DNA of 64,000 nt from contig CP142451.1 of assembly GCA_038049695.1 (NCBI GenBank), positions 12,460,001 to 12,524,000 of the forward strand, given 5' to 3'. The notes under the pieces were generated by a model. That model did not search any database and was not told where the DNA came from. It saw only the letters and a program-made list of their open reading frames with translations. The translations under genes and the position numbers were made by a program. This DNA is from Cinnamomum chago (Eukaryota > Streptophyta > Magnoliopsida > Laurales > Lauraceae). Positions 12,282 to 23,977 of this stretch are shown piece after piece. Numbering within the stretch: the first letter of the stretch is position 1; every line of letters begins with the position of its first letter.

Positions 12282-13006
12282 CTTGGAACTTTATATATAC
12301 AAACTATTGAGTCAATAGAAACGTGTTCATAATATTCTTCTTACAGCTTTAAGGACTACCTTTCCTTCTAACCTCTTCTCCTTTGATGGCCTACTGAGCT
12401 GCCATTTCTTCCTTTCTTTCATTATGATTTTCTTAAATTTCATTCCTGATGATTTCTTTATGCAAAATTAATGATGTGATCTGATTTTCGCATGTGCTGC
12501 AGTTGACGACGAATACATAATCATCAGGTCAGCAAACATCAACCAGAGATCAATGGATGGCGGAAGAGACAACTGAGATAGCCATGCGAGCTTTCCAGCC
12601 ATCTCACCTCATGGCGACAGAGCAGCCGGCACGTGGACAGATCGATGGCTTCTGAATGGCACTGTGGTTCGAGCACCTTAGCAAGTTGGATGATTCATTT
12701 CTTCACCCACAGAGGGTGGAGTGCATCCGCAAGCTAAGGTTAACGAGATTGCTGACAAGAACTGGGAGATGTACTCAAGCAATAAACCCCCCTGAGCGCG
12801 ACCTGCAGAGTCATCTGGTCAGCTACCCCATTAGGGTCACCAACGATGGCCTGGTAACCCCGTTGCAAGGAATGCAATTCTTGCCTGACACCAAGGTCCG
12901 CATTTTTGGCTCCAAGTCTGAAGCCTTGAAAGGATGGATCATCGGGTCAATTCAAAAATGGGTCTATCCTGTTACAGTCCCGCTGCTGGCATTGGGCACC
13001 ACCTAA

Positions 13007-14080
13007 TTGGTTTGGGATTCCACATAAATTAATAAAACAGGGTTTGCACATCTATAAATAAATTTGGTTGTAACTTGAGAGATTGCTGCTGAAACTGTAT
13101 TTATTTAATTATAACTATATTCATCTGCTTCCCAATGGTGGTATATATATGTTATACACTCTTCCTCACACGTACAATATAATGGATGATTGCTCCATCA
13201 ACATCCGATCATAGTTATTTTCTGCAGACCCATGCTTTTATAAATTAACGAAATATTAATTCTCATTGTTTAACTAGAGATATTTGTATTAGATAAAAGA
13301 TAATTAACTTGCTAGAACTTGTTTGATTGCCCCATCAGTTCTTCCAAGTTACAACAATAAATTGTGAACAGGTTGAATAACATTAATCTATACTACCACG
13401 AGATATTTGAATTTAGTTATACTGTTTTTATTAAAATGAGCCAAAATTTTTAGACTTATTCAAAATTCTTGCAAGAGACAAGAACCCTCTTTTTTTTTTG
13501 CTTTTCACAAGGGTGTTCTTGCTATTTTTAAAGAAAATTCGGCACTGACGAAGAAAAACCACTGAAAATGATTTGCATGAAGAAACTTTGAAAAGCCTTT
13601 ATATTGTTTTGAAATATTCAATTTATCATTTTTTTTAAAGAGCAAGAAGTTTTGTACTTCTTTTTAAAAAAAAAAATCTTTTTATAATAATATCACAATA
13701 TTGTTTTATAACAAATGCTAAGATCCTTGTCATGCTTTAAACTTAGCATTTTGACCATCAGCCAAATTTGTGGAACATGCACGGGCTCAAACTTAAGCCC
13801 AATGAGAGCTCAGCCCATTATCAAGTAGATTATACTCAGAACACATGATTAAATACAAAACAGAAGAAAAAAAATTACATGTTTTAACACACAGACAATC
13901 CGAAGGTGGGTCAAAAATCAAAATCCAGTGGAGCAAAAATTTTCCAGTGCCAAAATCAGAAAGTGATGGATTACAGACGTGACCTCAAAGGATTCTAATA
14001 GGCCTAGCACCTTCCACCCATTTCCTTCATCCAAACAATCCCTAGAATCCAGACCTCTTATCTAAAAGACTAAAATTATA
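13007..14080. other. Intergenic, AT-rich
   Basis: Former 3' flank of the phospholipase D remnant, running to the leader of the next gene. No coding exon is visible. It contains short poly-T and poly-A runs near 13490 and 13665. A CCCTG repeat (about 4.5 units, 14085-14108) lies upstream of the small gene. Confidence 0.5.
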
Positions 14081-14347
14081 AGGAGCCCTGCCCTGCCCTG
14101 CCCTGCCTGGAGCAGTCCTGAGTCCTGACTTGGATAACTCCTGGTCTCCTTTGCGTTTCCGTGCGGATCACGAGCAATGAAAGAAAAAACCAACTTCGAA
14201 TGAAAACGCAGCAAGAAATCAAGTTTCTTACGACACTATAATAATCTCCTTCTTCTTCAAACACCCAACTTCTCCCATATATTTCCAACTTCTTCAACAA
14301 ACAAAGCCCATCAGTCATCTTTCTTTCTTCTTCTTGTTTATTGAGTC

Positions 14348-14798
14348 ATGTATTCTCTACTTAGCTCTCAAGCAATGGTATTAGCCACAGCCATGGCAGT
14401 CTCAGGGACTGTGATTCTCTTCTTGTGCAAGCAGAAGTCTTTCTCTGCCACCCAACTCGTTTTGGGTCAAAATCCCACTCCCCCATCTCTTAATCTGCGC
14501 TCCTGCATCTCTTCTCGTACGTGGGTCCTCTCCCATTTAGCTCTCTTTCAAGTCTGTACATTCACACGCCTCTAATTTCCTCTTTGTTGTTTTGATTGCA
14601 GAGGAGAAAAGGAGAGAGAAAAGGAAGAAAAGGGTCCACTTTGCTGATGATGTGATTGAGCCAATTAGAAGAGAGAAAGAGGAGATTGCAAGGGTGGATG
14701 GGGATCGGGGAGTTCTTCCAACAATGCCTGCGAATCGAATGACCTTGTACAATGGAATACTGCAAGATCGCCTGCAAAGGATGCAATACTCGTATTGA
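14348..14798 (+). CDS. Small two-exon gene, plant family with C-terminal MPANR motif, function unknown
   Basis: Exon 1 is 14348-14516 and exon 2 is 14602-14798, with an 85-bp GT-AG intron. The spliced frame is 121 aa: 169 + 197 nt, phase 1, the junction codon becoming CAG (Gln). Residues about 10-27 (VLATAMAVSGTVILFLC) form one hydrophobic segment, probably a membrane anchor or signal anchor. Exon 2 begins with a strongly basic stretch (KRREKRKKR) followed by VHFADD. The protein ends with MPANRMTLYNGILQDRLQRMQYSY, a pattern I recall from uncharacterised plant proteins with MPANR.ALY.GIL.DR tails. A later start at residue 10 (MVLAT) is possible. A CT-rich leader and CCATATATTTCC at about 14274 lie upstream. 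No function can be given from sequence alone. Confidence 0.8.
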
Positions 14799-16527
14799 TG
14801 CGTACATATGGTTTCTTTTCACTGTAAACTGTAGGTTAATTGATAGATAATGTTCATGTGTTTTTCTTGCTGGTGGGTCAGCTGGGATGGGATTGAATTG
14901 AACCCATGACTGCAAGAAACAGGGCAGGAGGAACTTTGTCATGATCTATTTTGTAATTGGGATGAAGTCATCAATAAGAGAGAAAAAAAAAAAAAAAAAA
15001 CAGAGAGAGAGAGATCGCATTGTTGTCAATTCCAAGAAAATGGCAATTATTGAAGGAAGAATTTTTAGAGAATGAAAAAGAGTGATGTGTAAATTGTGTA
15101 TGATTTAGAGCTGTAAGGCAGCTGATGTCAGTAAGGTCACCTTACATGCCAACTGGGGGAAAGAGCAGAGATCTCAAAATACAGCCTAATTCTAGATTTT
15201 TAGGGGCCTCAAAATTTGATACATTTTAGACCATTCATTCATGGAAGATTTGAATTTTTTTTCTCAAAAACTTTCTTCTTCTTTATTTTCAACAATCAAT
15301 TTTACAGTGAGAAGATTTTGAACTAGTGTATTCAAGAACTTTTATTCATCTTAAAGACTGTAAGTATCAATTATTTTCATATTTTCTTTTTTGAGGTGGG
15401 GCCACCTGGTGTGGGGGGGGGGCATTTTTTATATTGGTGAGAATATATCTAGTTGATGCAATAGAGAGGAGGAGGAGGCAGGGCTATAGGAATTTGATGA
15501 CAGTGGTGTTGGAGAACCATTGCAGAGGACTGCATCATCAGGCCCTACAAACAATTTTTTTTTTCTCTCCTTTGAAATTACAGTACTGGTGTGTGACAAT
15601 CAGTTAAAGAAGTGACCTGTGAGTGGAAAGGGCTTCGAATGTCTGATTTATGCAACTGGACCAAACAGATAAGGACACATAAGGAAGCAGAGGAAAGAGA
15701 TACTTTTTCTTTCCTCCGCCCCACTACGTGTCAACCCCCCTTTGGTCCAATAAGGTTCCTGCTTTGACCAAACAGGGAATCTATTTCCTTTATTTAATTA
15801 TATGTGGGCCTAGATGGCCATGGTAGGCCTTTATTTGTATAATAGCCATATGACCACTTAGGATAATTTTTATGTATGTATAAATGTATATATGCCTGCA
15901 TTATGTGGACATTTAAATGGGTATGTGCAATGAGGACTCCCCAATAAAATAGCAACTGATGACTGAATTAAGTACGAAAAAATTAGGCTTTATATAGTGT
16001 TATCTATTGTTGTGATGCATGTATTTGCTTATTTTACACATTTAATGTATTAAGACTCCTCCTTTGCTTGCTTAATTATTGGGTTGAAAATGCTAGATGC
16101 AAGTTTCACCTATTTATTAATTAATGAAAGTTTCAACTCGAGTTCAGCCTATTTATTAATGAGGTAAGAAATGTCAACATGAACCTTGAATTATTAAGTT
16201 CGGTTTGTAGTAGCCATCATAGTAGTCAAATTTAGTTTGTTTAGGTTGAGTCGACCTTAATAAAAGAATTACCCTATAATTAAAAAAAAACCATCTAGCT
16301 CTTACAAAAAAAACACATATGCTAGGATTTATCGTTTTCCTTTATTTTTAAGATATCATTATTTATTTATTTTCATATTTCTCAAAATCACACCATAGCA
16401 ATACGTATTGCGAAATGGCTGACTTCACTTGTATCCATTTTGTATGACTTTATTGGCTGACCAATAAAGGTCTCAAAATCCGATATGGGTAGGATGGCAC
16501 TCTTTAAAAGAAAAACAAGAAAGAGCC
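14799..16527. other. 3' UTR of the small gene, then intergenic DNA
   Basis: Holds an A-rich run with GA repeats at 14980-15015 and a G10 run at about 15412-15421. No exon or transposon end is recognised. Confidence 0.45.
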
Positions 16528-17526
16528 TTTTGTATATACCCTCTAAGGTTTGTACGATTTGTAAATAGGTTCCTAAGGTTTTAGTATTTATAAATAGGCC
16601 CTTGTAATTTCATTTTAATACCTTCTGTGTCCCCAAAATCATTATTCTTCCAACCACCCTAGGTTTTTAGATGAAAATGACACTTTTGTCCATATCTTTT
16701 ATCTTTATATGCATAATTTCAAAAGTTTGTACTCAGTTTATTTCTTAAGGCTTGTAACATTAACAATTGCACTCAGTGTGAGAGAATAACTCTACATAAA
16801 AAAATTTTAATCAATACAGGGCTCATTTCATTAAATCTAAATTGATATGATGACAATCAACACATGTACTTATAACTGGTTATGATTTATTCAATCCATA
16901 CATGACCCACCGTTGGATTGATGAAAGTTTCAAAATACATGATTATACTTCATATGTAATGGGGTGTAAAAGAAATAATGGGGAATGGGCAAATGTTAAA
17001 GAAATATTATTTTTTAAAATTTGCGAGGGGGTGGCTTTTGGCTCATATAAAAGAAATTATGGGGGAATGGGCAAATGAATATATATATATATATATATAT
17101 TAATTTTTAGGATTTACGGGCGGGGATTGGGAATTTTAAACTTTTCTCAAATGTGGGTGGGGGTTTCAATCCCCTAGCCCTTGTATATGGGTCTACCCCT
17201 GATCATGTACATGAGAGAGTTATTCAGAGAAATCATTGGGACTTGAGATAAAATAATATTATTTTTGTAAATAATAATGTATTCATTTTTATTTAATGGA
17301 TGTAAGGGCAAACCTGTCATTTATATAAGAATTCTATACAAATCTTATGATGGTTGCCCATTCTTGTTATGAATATTGATTCTGAGGACATGGGAGGTAT
17401 TAAAAAGAACTTGGGACATGGAAGGCATTAAAAAGAAAAAGCAATGGCCTATTTGCAAAAACTAAAGCCTCAAGGGCTTATTTACAAATTCTACAAATCT
17501 TGGGAGGCGAGGGGTATATACAAAAA
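16528..17526. mobile_element. Long terminal-inverted-repeat element (MULE-like), about 1 kb
   Basis: Left arm 16528-16640 (TTTTGTATATACCC ... AAATAGGCCC ... AATACCTTCTGTGTCCC) is repeated in reverse complement at 17378-17525 (GGGGTATATACAAAA at its outer end). The right arm has an extra internal copy of its GGGACATGGAAGGCATTAAAAAG-like segment. The arms are diverged, roughly 75-80% by eye. No transposase is present inside. Long TIRs are typical of Mutator-like non-autonomous elements, but a target duplication could not be fixed, so the superfamily is tentative. Confidence 0.6.
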
Positions 17527-17594
17527 AACTAAAAAAGAAATGGGAATTCTACTTTTTTATGATGATGACGTTGTAGAACATGATTATATTTTAG

Positions 17595-17880
17595 GGACAA
17601 CTATTGAATGGACAAATGATAGCGGTGAAAAGGCTCTCAAAAAATTAAGCATAGGGAATACAAGAATTCAAAAATGAGGTTACATTGATTGCCAAACTTC
17701 AACACCGAAATCTTGTTAAACTTTTGGGTTATTGCATTAGTGGACAAGAGAAGATATTGATTTATGAATACATGAGAAACAAAAGCTTGGACTCCCTTAT
17801 TTCCGATATAAATCTCATCATCCTTTAGTTTTTTTGAATCAATCTAGATTAGGCCCAAACATTACATATTGAGGAAAGAA
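17595..17880 (+). pseudogene. Receptor-like kinase fragment (N-lobe of kinase domain)
   Basis: Reading from 17595 gives GQLLNGQMIAVKRLSKN, then two stops (TAA and TAG, replacing sense codons), then [46 protein letters not shown]. This is the kinase N-lobe of plant receptor-like kinases of the CRK or S-domain class: the AVKRL lysine, the helix C region and the hinge YEYM. The segment matches one typical exon of those genes. After a stop at 17826, weak similarity (NQSRLGPNITY) continues in another frame to about 17880. No extracellular domain or C-lobe is nearby, so it is a dead fragment. It lies between two long-TIR elements. Confidence 0.8.
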
Positions 17881-18372
17881 AAATGGAAAATTTTCAAATG
17901 AGTCCTTAAGTTTTTGTCTTATTTCAAAAAAGGACATAATTTTTAAAACTTTTCAAATTAGTCCCTATGTTTTTCATGAAATTTTCAATTAAGGGCATTC
18001 ATCAATTTAAAGCTATTTTCCGACAACTTTTTTCTTCAATTTTCTTAAACTACCCAAATTATCCTTCAATGAAATAAAATCCCCATTCACTTCCTCTATA
18101 TTTTCTTCCTTTCTTTCACTAGTAGCCTTGTAGTGATCGAGAAAAACTAGATACTTCAGCTGCCAAAACCATGTCATGACTTTAAATGAAGGTACTTTGG
18201 GCATTTTTTAAAAATTGAGAGAAAATGCCATAAAAAATACCTTTAAATGACTAGATGTCTTCAATTGAAAACTTCATGCAAAACTTCGGGACTAATTTGA
18301 AATTTTTTAAAACATGTGTCCTTTTTTAAAATAAGGCAAAAATCTAATGCCTAATTTATATATTTCCCAAAG
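17880..18372. mobile_element. Second long terminal-inverted-repeat element, about 0.5 kb
   Basis: The left arm (from 17889: TTTTCAAATGAGTCC ... TTTTCAATTAAGGGCATTCA) is matched in reverse complement by 18225-18370. The arms are about 120-130 bp and diverged. There is no coding capacity. It resembles Mutator-like miniature elements, and its left end coincides with the end of recognisable kinase sequence. Confidence 0.6.
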
Positions 18373-19293
18373 TAAAACGTAGCCAGACCTCTTGGAGAAG
18401 TATGCGTCTCTTTTATGGATACATCTTATCCACTGGGGAAGGTTGGCATTAAAAGATAGGTTTTAAAATCCTATGGCTGGCATTCAATAAATGGACAGAG
18501 AGGGACTCAATTCAAAGACCCATTGTTTTTGACCAAGTGTAGTATTATTGGGGGAGAAGCTCCTCCCTCTCTGCTTATATTCAAGGTCATCGAAACTTCT
18601 TCGGACAAGTTAGGTGCAGCCACTCCCTATCGGTTGCACGTTATACTGATGGTGTGGAAATTTTGTCTTATCAGACCTTTATCTCATAAAGTATGTGTTG
18701 GTGCTATCCGAGATACTAATCTTTTCTTTTTCATTGCCTATCTATAGGGCTCAATTGTTTGAAAGGTCAATTTGGATCCAACAAAGAATTTATTAAGGAT
18801 GTGAGGGATAGAGAATATAAGGTGGAGATATAGCTGTCACTATTTTTATTTTCTAGATAAGGTGGAGATGTATGGTTTCCCAGGGCTTTTACTTTCCTGG
18901 GATAAAAGATGGAGTTGTATTGCATTAGACGTTCCGTTCATGTAACTGAATTCCTTCAAATTCTAAGAAATTGGTTTCTAAGTAGTTAAATTTAAAATAG
19001 CAAAGGTCATGAATATCCAAAGATGAATACCAAATAATCACCCTTTTAATGCAAAATAAACCAAGGGGCACAAGGAGAGATGGCAAATGAGTACTTACCT
19101 GCTACCCTAGTAATTCAAATCTTAGTAAAGTTATATTCTAATTCCCATCTACATCACCTTTATCTGTCACCCCTTGCATTTTCAATATTCCTATTTGGGA
19201 CTCTTTTTAACATGTTCCTAGAAACTTACTTCACTGTATATGCCTTTCCCCTTTAACTCTTCTATCTACTTACTTGAAAAACTCATTTTAACA
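18373..19293. other. Intergenic, no gene supported
   Basis: AT-rich. A short open frame at 18523-18747 (74 codons) has no recognisable domain and no gene context. Confidence 0.4.
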
Positions 19294-19545
19294 CACTACA
19301 CAAAAAGTGACTTTTAGCGGCAAAAAAAAAAAAAAAAGCTCCTTTAGCGGTGTTCTTTTCTTCCCTCGGCTAAAAGTGCCGCAATCAGCCTTCCTCATAC
19401 CATCTAAGATATTCCACCCATTTTAGCTGCGGGAATTTTTTTCCTGCCACTAAAAACTCAACATATGTAACTTTTAGCAACAAATGAAGAAAAACTGCCG
19501 CTAAAGCATTATTTTCCCGCCACTAAAAGTCACTTTTTTGTAATG
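19294..19545. mobile_element. Miniature CACTA (En/Spm-type) element
   Basis: Starts CACTACACAAAAAGTGACTT and ends AAGTCACTTTTTTGTAATG. The terminal repeats are imperfect (the end has TAATG in place of TAGTG). A 3-bp target duplication ACA flanks it (19291-19293 and 19546-19548). Subterminal copies of TTTAGCGG/CCGCTAAA are present in both orientations, as expected for CACTA transposase binding. 252 bp, no coding capacity. Confidence 0.85.
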
Positions 19546-19787
19546 ACATAAAATTCAAGGAATCTCATTCCCCTTGCAAACAAACAATCTCTTATTAGTA
19601 CGTCGAAGTAAGATAGATTTTCATTCAAAAGGTACTCATTTGGTGGCTTATGTCACCCTACTTTGCTCCAAGTAGAGAGGTATAACATCAAAATGAGGGC
19701 ACACATGGGGACATGAAAATTACTAGCCTCGGAATTAAGGATCCAAACACCATTAGATTCTTTTAGGCATTAGCATAACCTAAGCTC

Positions 19788-20012
19788 TTTTTTTTTTTTT
19801 TTTTGGTACTCCAGCCAAGAGAGCTGGGCTAAAAGAGAGAGCCCGCACATTCAGAAAGGCAGTCCACTCAAGTGAAAAAGTAGCATGCATACTTACGAAG
19901 GAAGCTCACACAATTGGAAAGAAAGAGCACCCAGGGTTCGAACACTAAATAGCTCAGGTGAGATCTGTCACTTCTAACCACTTAGATAAGGAGTCGTTCT
20001 CACCTAAACTGA
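19788..20012 (-). mobile_element. tRNA-derived SINE
   Basis: On the minus strand the head resembles a tRNA promoter: a box-A-like CTAAGTGGTTAG and a good box B, GTTCGAACCCTGG, near 19935. The tail is the poly-A seen as T17 at 19788-19805 on the plus strand. Head sequence recurs at 21200-21240 and 23565-23607. Confidence 0.6.
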
Positions 20013-20575
20013 GCTTATGGTTGTTAAGTTGGCCATTGTTGGAATTGGCAAGTTGAGATATAATGAGGTTAATCAACAGTCCAAACCTTACCAACAAGAA
20101 CTATCGATTCAGATCCAAGTTGGGCTTATAGGTTGGATCCAAGAATTGCCACGCTTTATTATACTTAAAAGAAAGTTGTAAGTGAGAAAGAATCAAAATT
20201 CTCTACATAACAAAAAAATAATATCCGTTATCCTTTGTTTCTTATGTTTCTTCTTTTATGTCTTGGTGCCACTTCTTACCACTTGGGGAAAGAGTTGTTC
20301 TCACCTAAACTGATATTAGGGTTGTTAAGTTGGCCATTATTGGAATTGGCAAGTTGAGATATAATGAGGTTTTGGTCAAATCAACCATCCAAACCTTACC
20401 AACAAGAACTATCGATTCAGATCCAAGTTGGGTTTATAGATTGGATCCGAGAATTGCCACGCTTTATTATACTTAAAAGAAAGTTGTAAGTGAGAAAGAA
20501 TCAAAATTCTCTACATAACAAACAAAAATAATATCCGTTATCCTTTGTTTCTTATGTTTCTTCTTTTATGGCTTG
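19968..20575. repeat. Tandem direct duplication, two units of about 300 bp
   Basis: Unit 1, about 19968-20268, and unit 2, about 20269-20575, are close to 95% identical by eye. Both contain GTTGTTAAGTTGGCCATT and TTGCCACGCTTTATTATAC. Each unit begins inside the SINE head, so the duplication came after the SINE insertion. Confidence 0.85.
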
Positions 20576-21042
20576 GTGCTTACGGTTAGGTAGAAATTGT
20601 GGTGGCCAAAGTATGCATGCTTTTGCTTCTTGTTGTTGGAACTTTTGATTGGACCATCAGATTTGCTATATTAATTGTGATATATCATTGGAAAGTTTTC
20701 ATCAAATACTTCCATATGATAAAATCATCTTAAGCATTTCAGCATTATGAAATCCATTAGTTCAAAGGTTGGATTTTACTATTTATAATATATAACTTTG
20801 AATTTTGTTTTTATCAAATATAACAGTTCAGATATTGCTCGAGTCATTACAAAACGTTATTCATATGTTTTAGTAACACTTGGAATGGAAATAGGCCTCT
20901 ACCATTTTTAGCAAGTCGAAGTCAAAATTATCTATAAGTCTTTTTTTTATTGGTTTTTGCTATTTAATATGTCTTTATTTTATTAAATAGCGGCAATATT
21001 GTTAAAAGTATATATACAAAAGTGCAATAAAGATGGACCTTT

Positions 21043-21240
21043 TTTTTTTTTTTTTCTCTTTTTTCCTTTTGTATGAGAAGATCTATTAATCAAATAAAAA
21101 GATACAAGCAACTTACGGAAAAGCAGCAAACACCAGCCCAACGAACCTACCACTTGAAAGAGAGCCTACAAACATGGAAAGAGGGCAGCATACCTATTGA
21201 TTGAGTCCTAAGTAGCTGGGTGAGAGATAGAGCTACTATT
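21043..21240 (-). mobile_element. SINE, second diverged copy
   Basis: T-rich tract at 21040-21056, then sequence related to the SINE at 19788-20012 (GTCCTAAGTAGCTGGGTGAGA against ACACTAAATAGCTCAGGTGAGA). The box B is degraded. Confidence 0.45.
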
Positions 21241-23960
21241 GGAGTCTACAGTAGGGACCAATACTTGGACCATGAGTCCATGACCCAATAATTATACCGG
21301 ATCTGGACCAAACCAAAACCTGACTCACTTAAAGCCTAATGTTGCAAGCTTAGTCTAGCCTGCTCCACAATGGCCTTGGGCTGAGTTCATATTTTCCAAA
21401 GATAGCACGGCCCAAGGTTGACATGAAAAATACAAAAATGCATTATTTATTATCAAGCCCTGACTATCAAGAACTTGGGCAGGATCCAAGATTAAATATC
21501 AGAAGAGTTGGATTTTAAAATCAGTTGTTTTAGACTTCCCTTCCCAAGCCTTTACCACCTGTATGCAAGGGAAACGGATCTCCTGTTTGGACCAATCGGG
21601 ATTGCCACACGGAGGAATGGAAAAAAAAAAAATTATTGGAGGATTGACATCCTCCCAAACAGGTGTTTTTAAAAATTAGTTGGCTTTTCTCATTGTGGTC
21701 AGGTCATTATTTTTAAATAGATCCCAGAGAAGAGATGAGATGTCTGAAAAGTGTAAATCCCCAATAATTCTCATTACATAGAGACTGAGAACTCAGAAGA
21801 TAAGAACGAGGTTCATTATTGTTGACCAACTCCATATTATTTAGCTTTCCTAGAACGTACGTGTGCCTACTTCAGCTGGTTCGTTTCCAAAAACAAGTTT
21901 GGGTCCCTATAGAAGCTTCGTCAACCAAAAACATGCCTACTTTTGATGAAATTGTATTCAACCCAATGAAAGTGAAACCCAAACACACAACTTTTAGCAA
22001 ACCAAAAAAAAAAGAGTACAAAACAGTAAAGAGATAAAAGCTTTAATCACAAAAAGTGAATGAGTTTGATTTTATAAGATAATTAATCTATCAAATTCTC
22101 TTCTAAATTATATTATAGCGTCAATAAAATTATTTAGATTCATAATTAACTTAGACCACTATAAGATTCCTATTGTCGCGGCAGTAGAGTATTAAGACTC
22201 GCAATTAGACCATAAGAAAGTACGAGTAGGGAATAGTAAGAGAGAGCTTGCATTCAGAGCAGCAAAATGTTTATTTAAGCCCGTCCAATCCAAGGAATTA
22301 CTTACAGCAATGGCAATATAAATTGAGGATTTAAGTCTGAGAGAAGACAAACTACTTATTATTCCACTAGATTGTGTCAGTGGAACAGTGGGTCAGTGGC
22401 ACACGAGGCATGACACCCCTTTCCAAAGATTGAAGATCATACATAGTCTTGTTGCACCAAACCTTTTTGGCCCTTTCACAATGCAGTGGTAATGGTAACA
22501 CATACTCTAATTGCTGGTGAGATCTGGGGATCAGAAAACGTGAAGCCCAATTTAATGTTTAATTGTATTATCCCCAATATAACCTAGTGGTATCTTGTTT
22601 TTATTATTGGGACCTACTCACACACATAAGCAGGGATGCCCATGCACGAATGGGCTCATTAGATCAAATGTCTATATCAAAAATTCATGGGCCAACCGAA
22701 ACATATATAAATAGTAGTCACTAGGCATAAATAAAAGTGAGAAGGAAATAGGACTGTTCATGGCTGGGCTCTTTCAAACTCTAATATGGGCCTGGTGCCC
22801 CATCTGCCCCTATTTTTTTTTTTTTATTCTCAAATTTAGACGAGCTGCTCCTGAGCCTATGTGTGTGCTTAAAGGCCCAGCTGCTATATCATGGCTCCAC
22901 TTGACATGCAAACATGAAGGGACGCAAGCCTCTCGGGCGTCTTGGGTCCAGCAAACTGGGTTGGATCTGGATGTAAATATTAGGCTCGAGCTCGATAACC
23001 AAATAGACTGGGCTTCAATAATTTTTATGGCTGGGCCTGAACTGGCCCATGAAAAAACCCTATTCTGAAACTTCATTTGGTGCACCTCCTGTGCATGTTG
23101 CATGATTATCTATGTATTCTCTGTCAAGCAATGTGCTCCACATCACGCGGGCATTTTTATTTAAGAGAATGTTTACCTAAGTGGGGCTCATTAAAGGCAT
23201 GATAACCAACGGAGGCTCACGTGAAATAAGGGAATATAAAGTATTAAACCAAATCAAATACCCTGCCCTTGGTTTTAGTTCTTCAAAGTTAAATAAAATC
23301 AATAGCTGAGTAATATAATGTCCAAAACAATGTAAAATTATGATCTTGGAGAAGGGGTGTTTAGAGTTTGTTATGCATGTGAAGAGATTGAATTGATTAA
23401 AGTTCAATGCATTAGCACAATCCATTTTTGTACGCATCCAATCGTTATGCATTATTGGAAGGGTTGGACTTAGGTGCAGCATCGATGGATCAACATCCGT
23501 CAATGAAGTGTATCTTGCAGCCCTTTCCGCTTCTTAACAAAGGTAATTACAGAGATCAGCTCTTTACTCGAGTGTTAAGATGATAAGGAGTAACAATTCT
23601 CACCTAGCAGTAGCCACTTTCTTTTGCCGTGCGAATTTTATTCTTCACTTATATGAGCTTTCATTTTGCGGGTTTTTCCCCCATAAATAGACCATCTTTC
23701 CGTATGTACGGGGGGTTGCAAACCTTTCTAGCTGGCTTAGCAAAAATAATTTCAAGAGGCTCATTTGATGACCCCCAAAACATTTATGACCACGGCGGAT
23801 CAGACTTTTACTGAATGAATGCACCATCAATGACAAATCCACCTAATAAAAGAATAAGATGAGGGACACGTGCATCGTGTTTTTGCGTGAGAAGTGAATC
23901 TCCGTGCTCTGTCAGAGTACCATATCATTCCTCCATTATCACAACTTACATTCTTCCCGT
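21241..23960. other. Intergenic, repeat-derived, no gene supported
   Basis: Two GGGCC/GGCCC-rich patches (21250-21480 and 22760-23060) look like decayed transposon sequence. A SINE-head-like piece is at 23565-23607. The 102-codon frame at 22760-23068 overlaps a longer antisense frame and shows no domain. The last 300 bp are presumably the promoter of the next gene. Confidence 0.4.
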
Positions 23961-23970
23961 CTCTGTCGCG

Positions 23971-23977
23971 TATATAA
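23971..23977 (+). promoter_or_regulatory. TATA box candidate of the DUF4050 gene
   Basis: TATATAA in GCGTATATAACAAACC, about 30 bp before a CT-rich leader and 360 bp before the inferred start codon. Confidence 0.5.

Larger units (their letters stand above)
4719..13006 (+). pseudogene. Phospholipase D (alpha-type) 3' end, dead, split by a copia insertion
   Basis: PLD hydrolyses phosphatidylcholine to phosphatidic acid using two HKD motifs. Two exon remnants are visible. The first, 4719-4765, reads ARRFMIYVHSKMMI and ends after the first base of a codon at a GT donor (4766). The second starts at 12503 after CTGCAG; joining restores V and then DDEYIII, so the second HKD motif (HxKx4D) is re-formed across the intron. 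The rest matches the family C-terminus: SANINQRSMDGGRD, LDDSFLHPQRVECIRK, HLVSYPI, GMQFLPDTK. It is dead: an extra base follows GGRD near 12570, CGA has become TGA at 12653-12655, and two offsetting shifts bound about 12735-12795, where frame 2 reads VNEIADKNWEMYSS. The usual PPILTT ending is lost. A copia element sits in the intron, and everything upstream of 4719 is cut off by the Ty3-type LTR. Confidence 0.85.

Noticed and set aside
22760-23103. Paired frames on both strands of about 100 codons
   Set aside because: Mutually overlapping, no motif, in a GGCCC-rich repeat-like patch.
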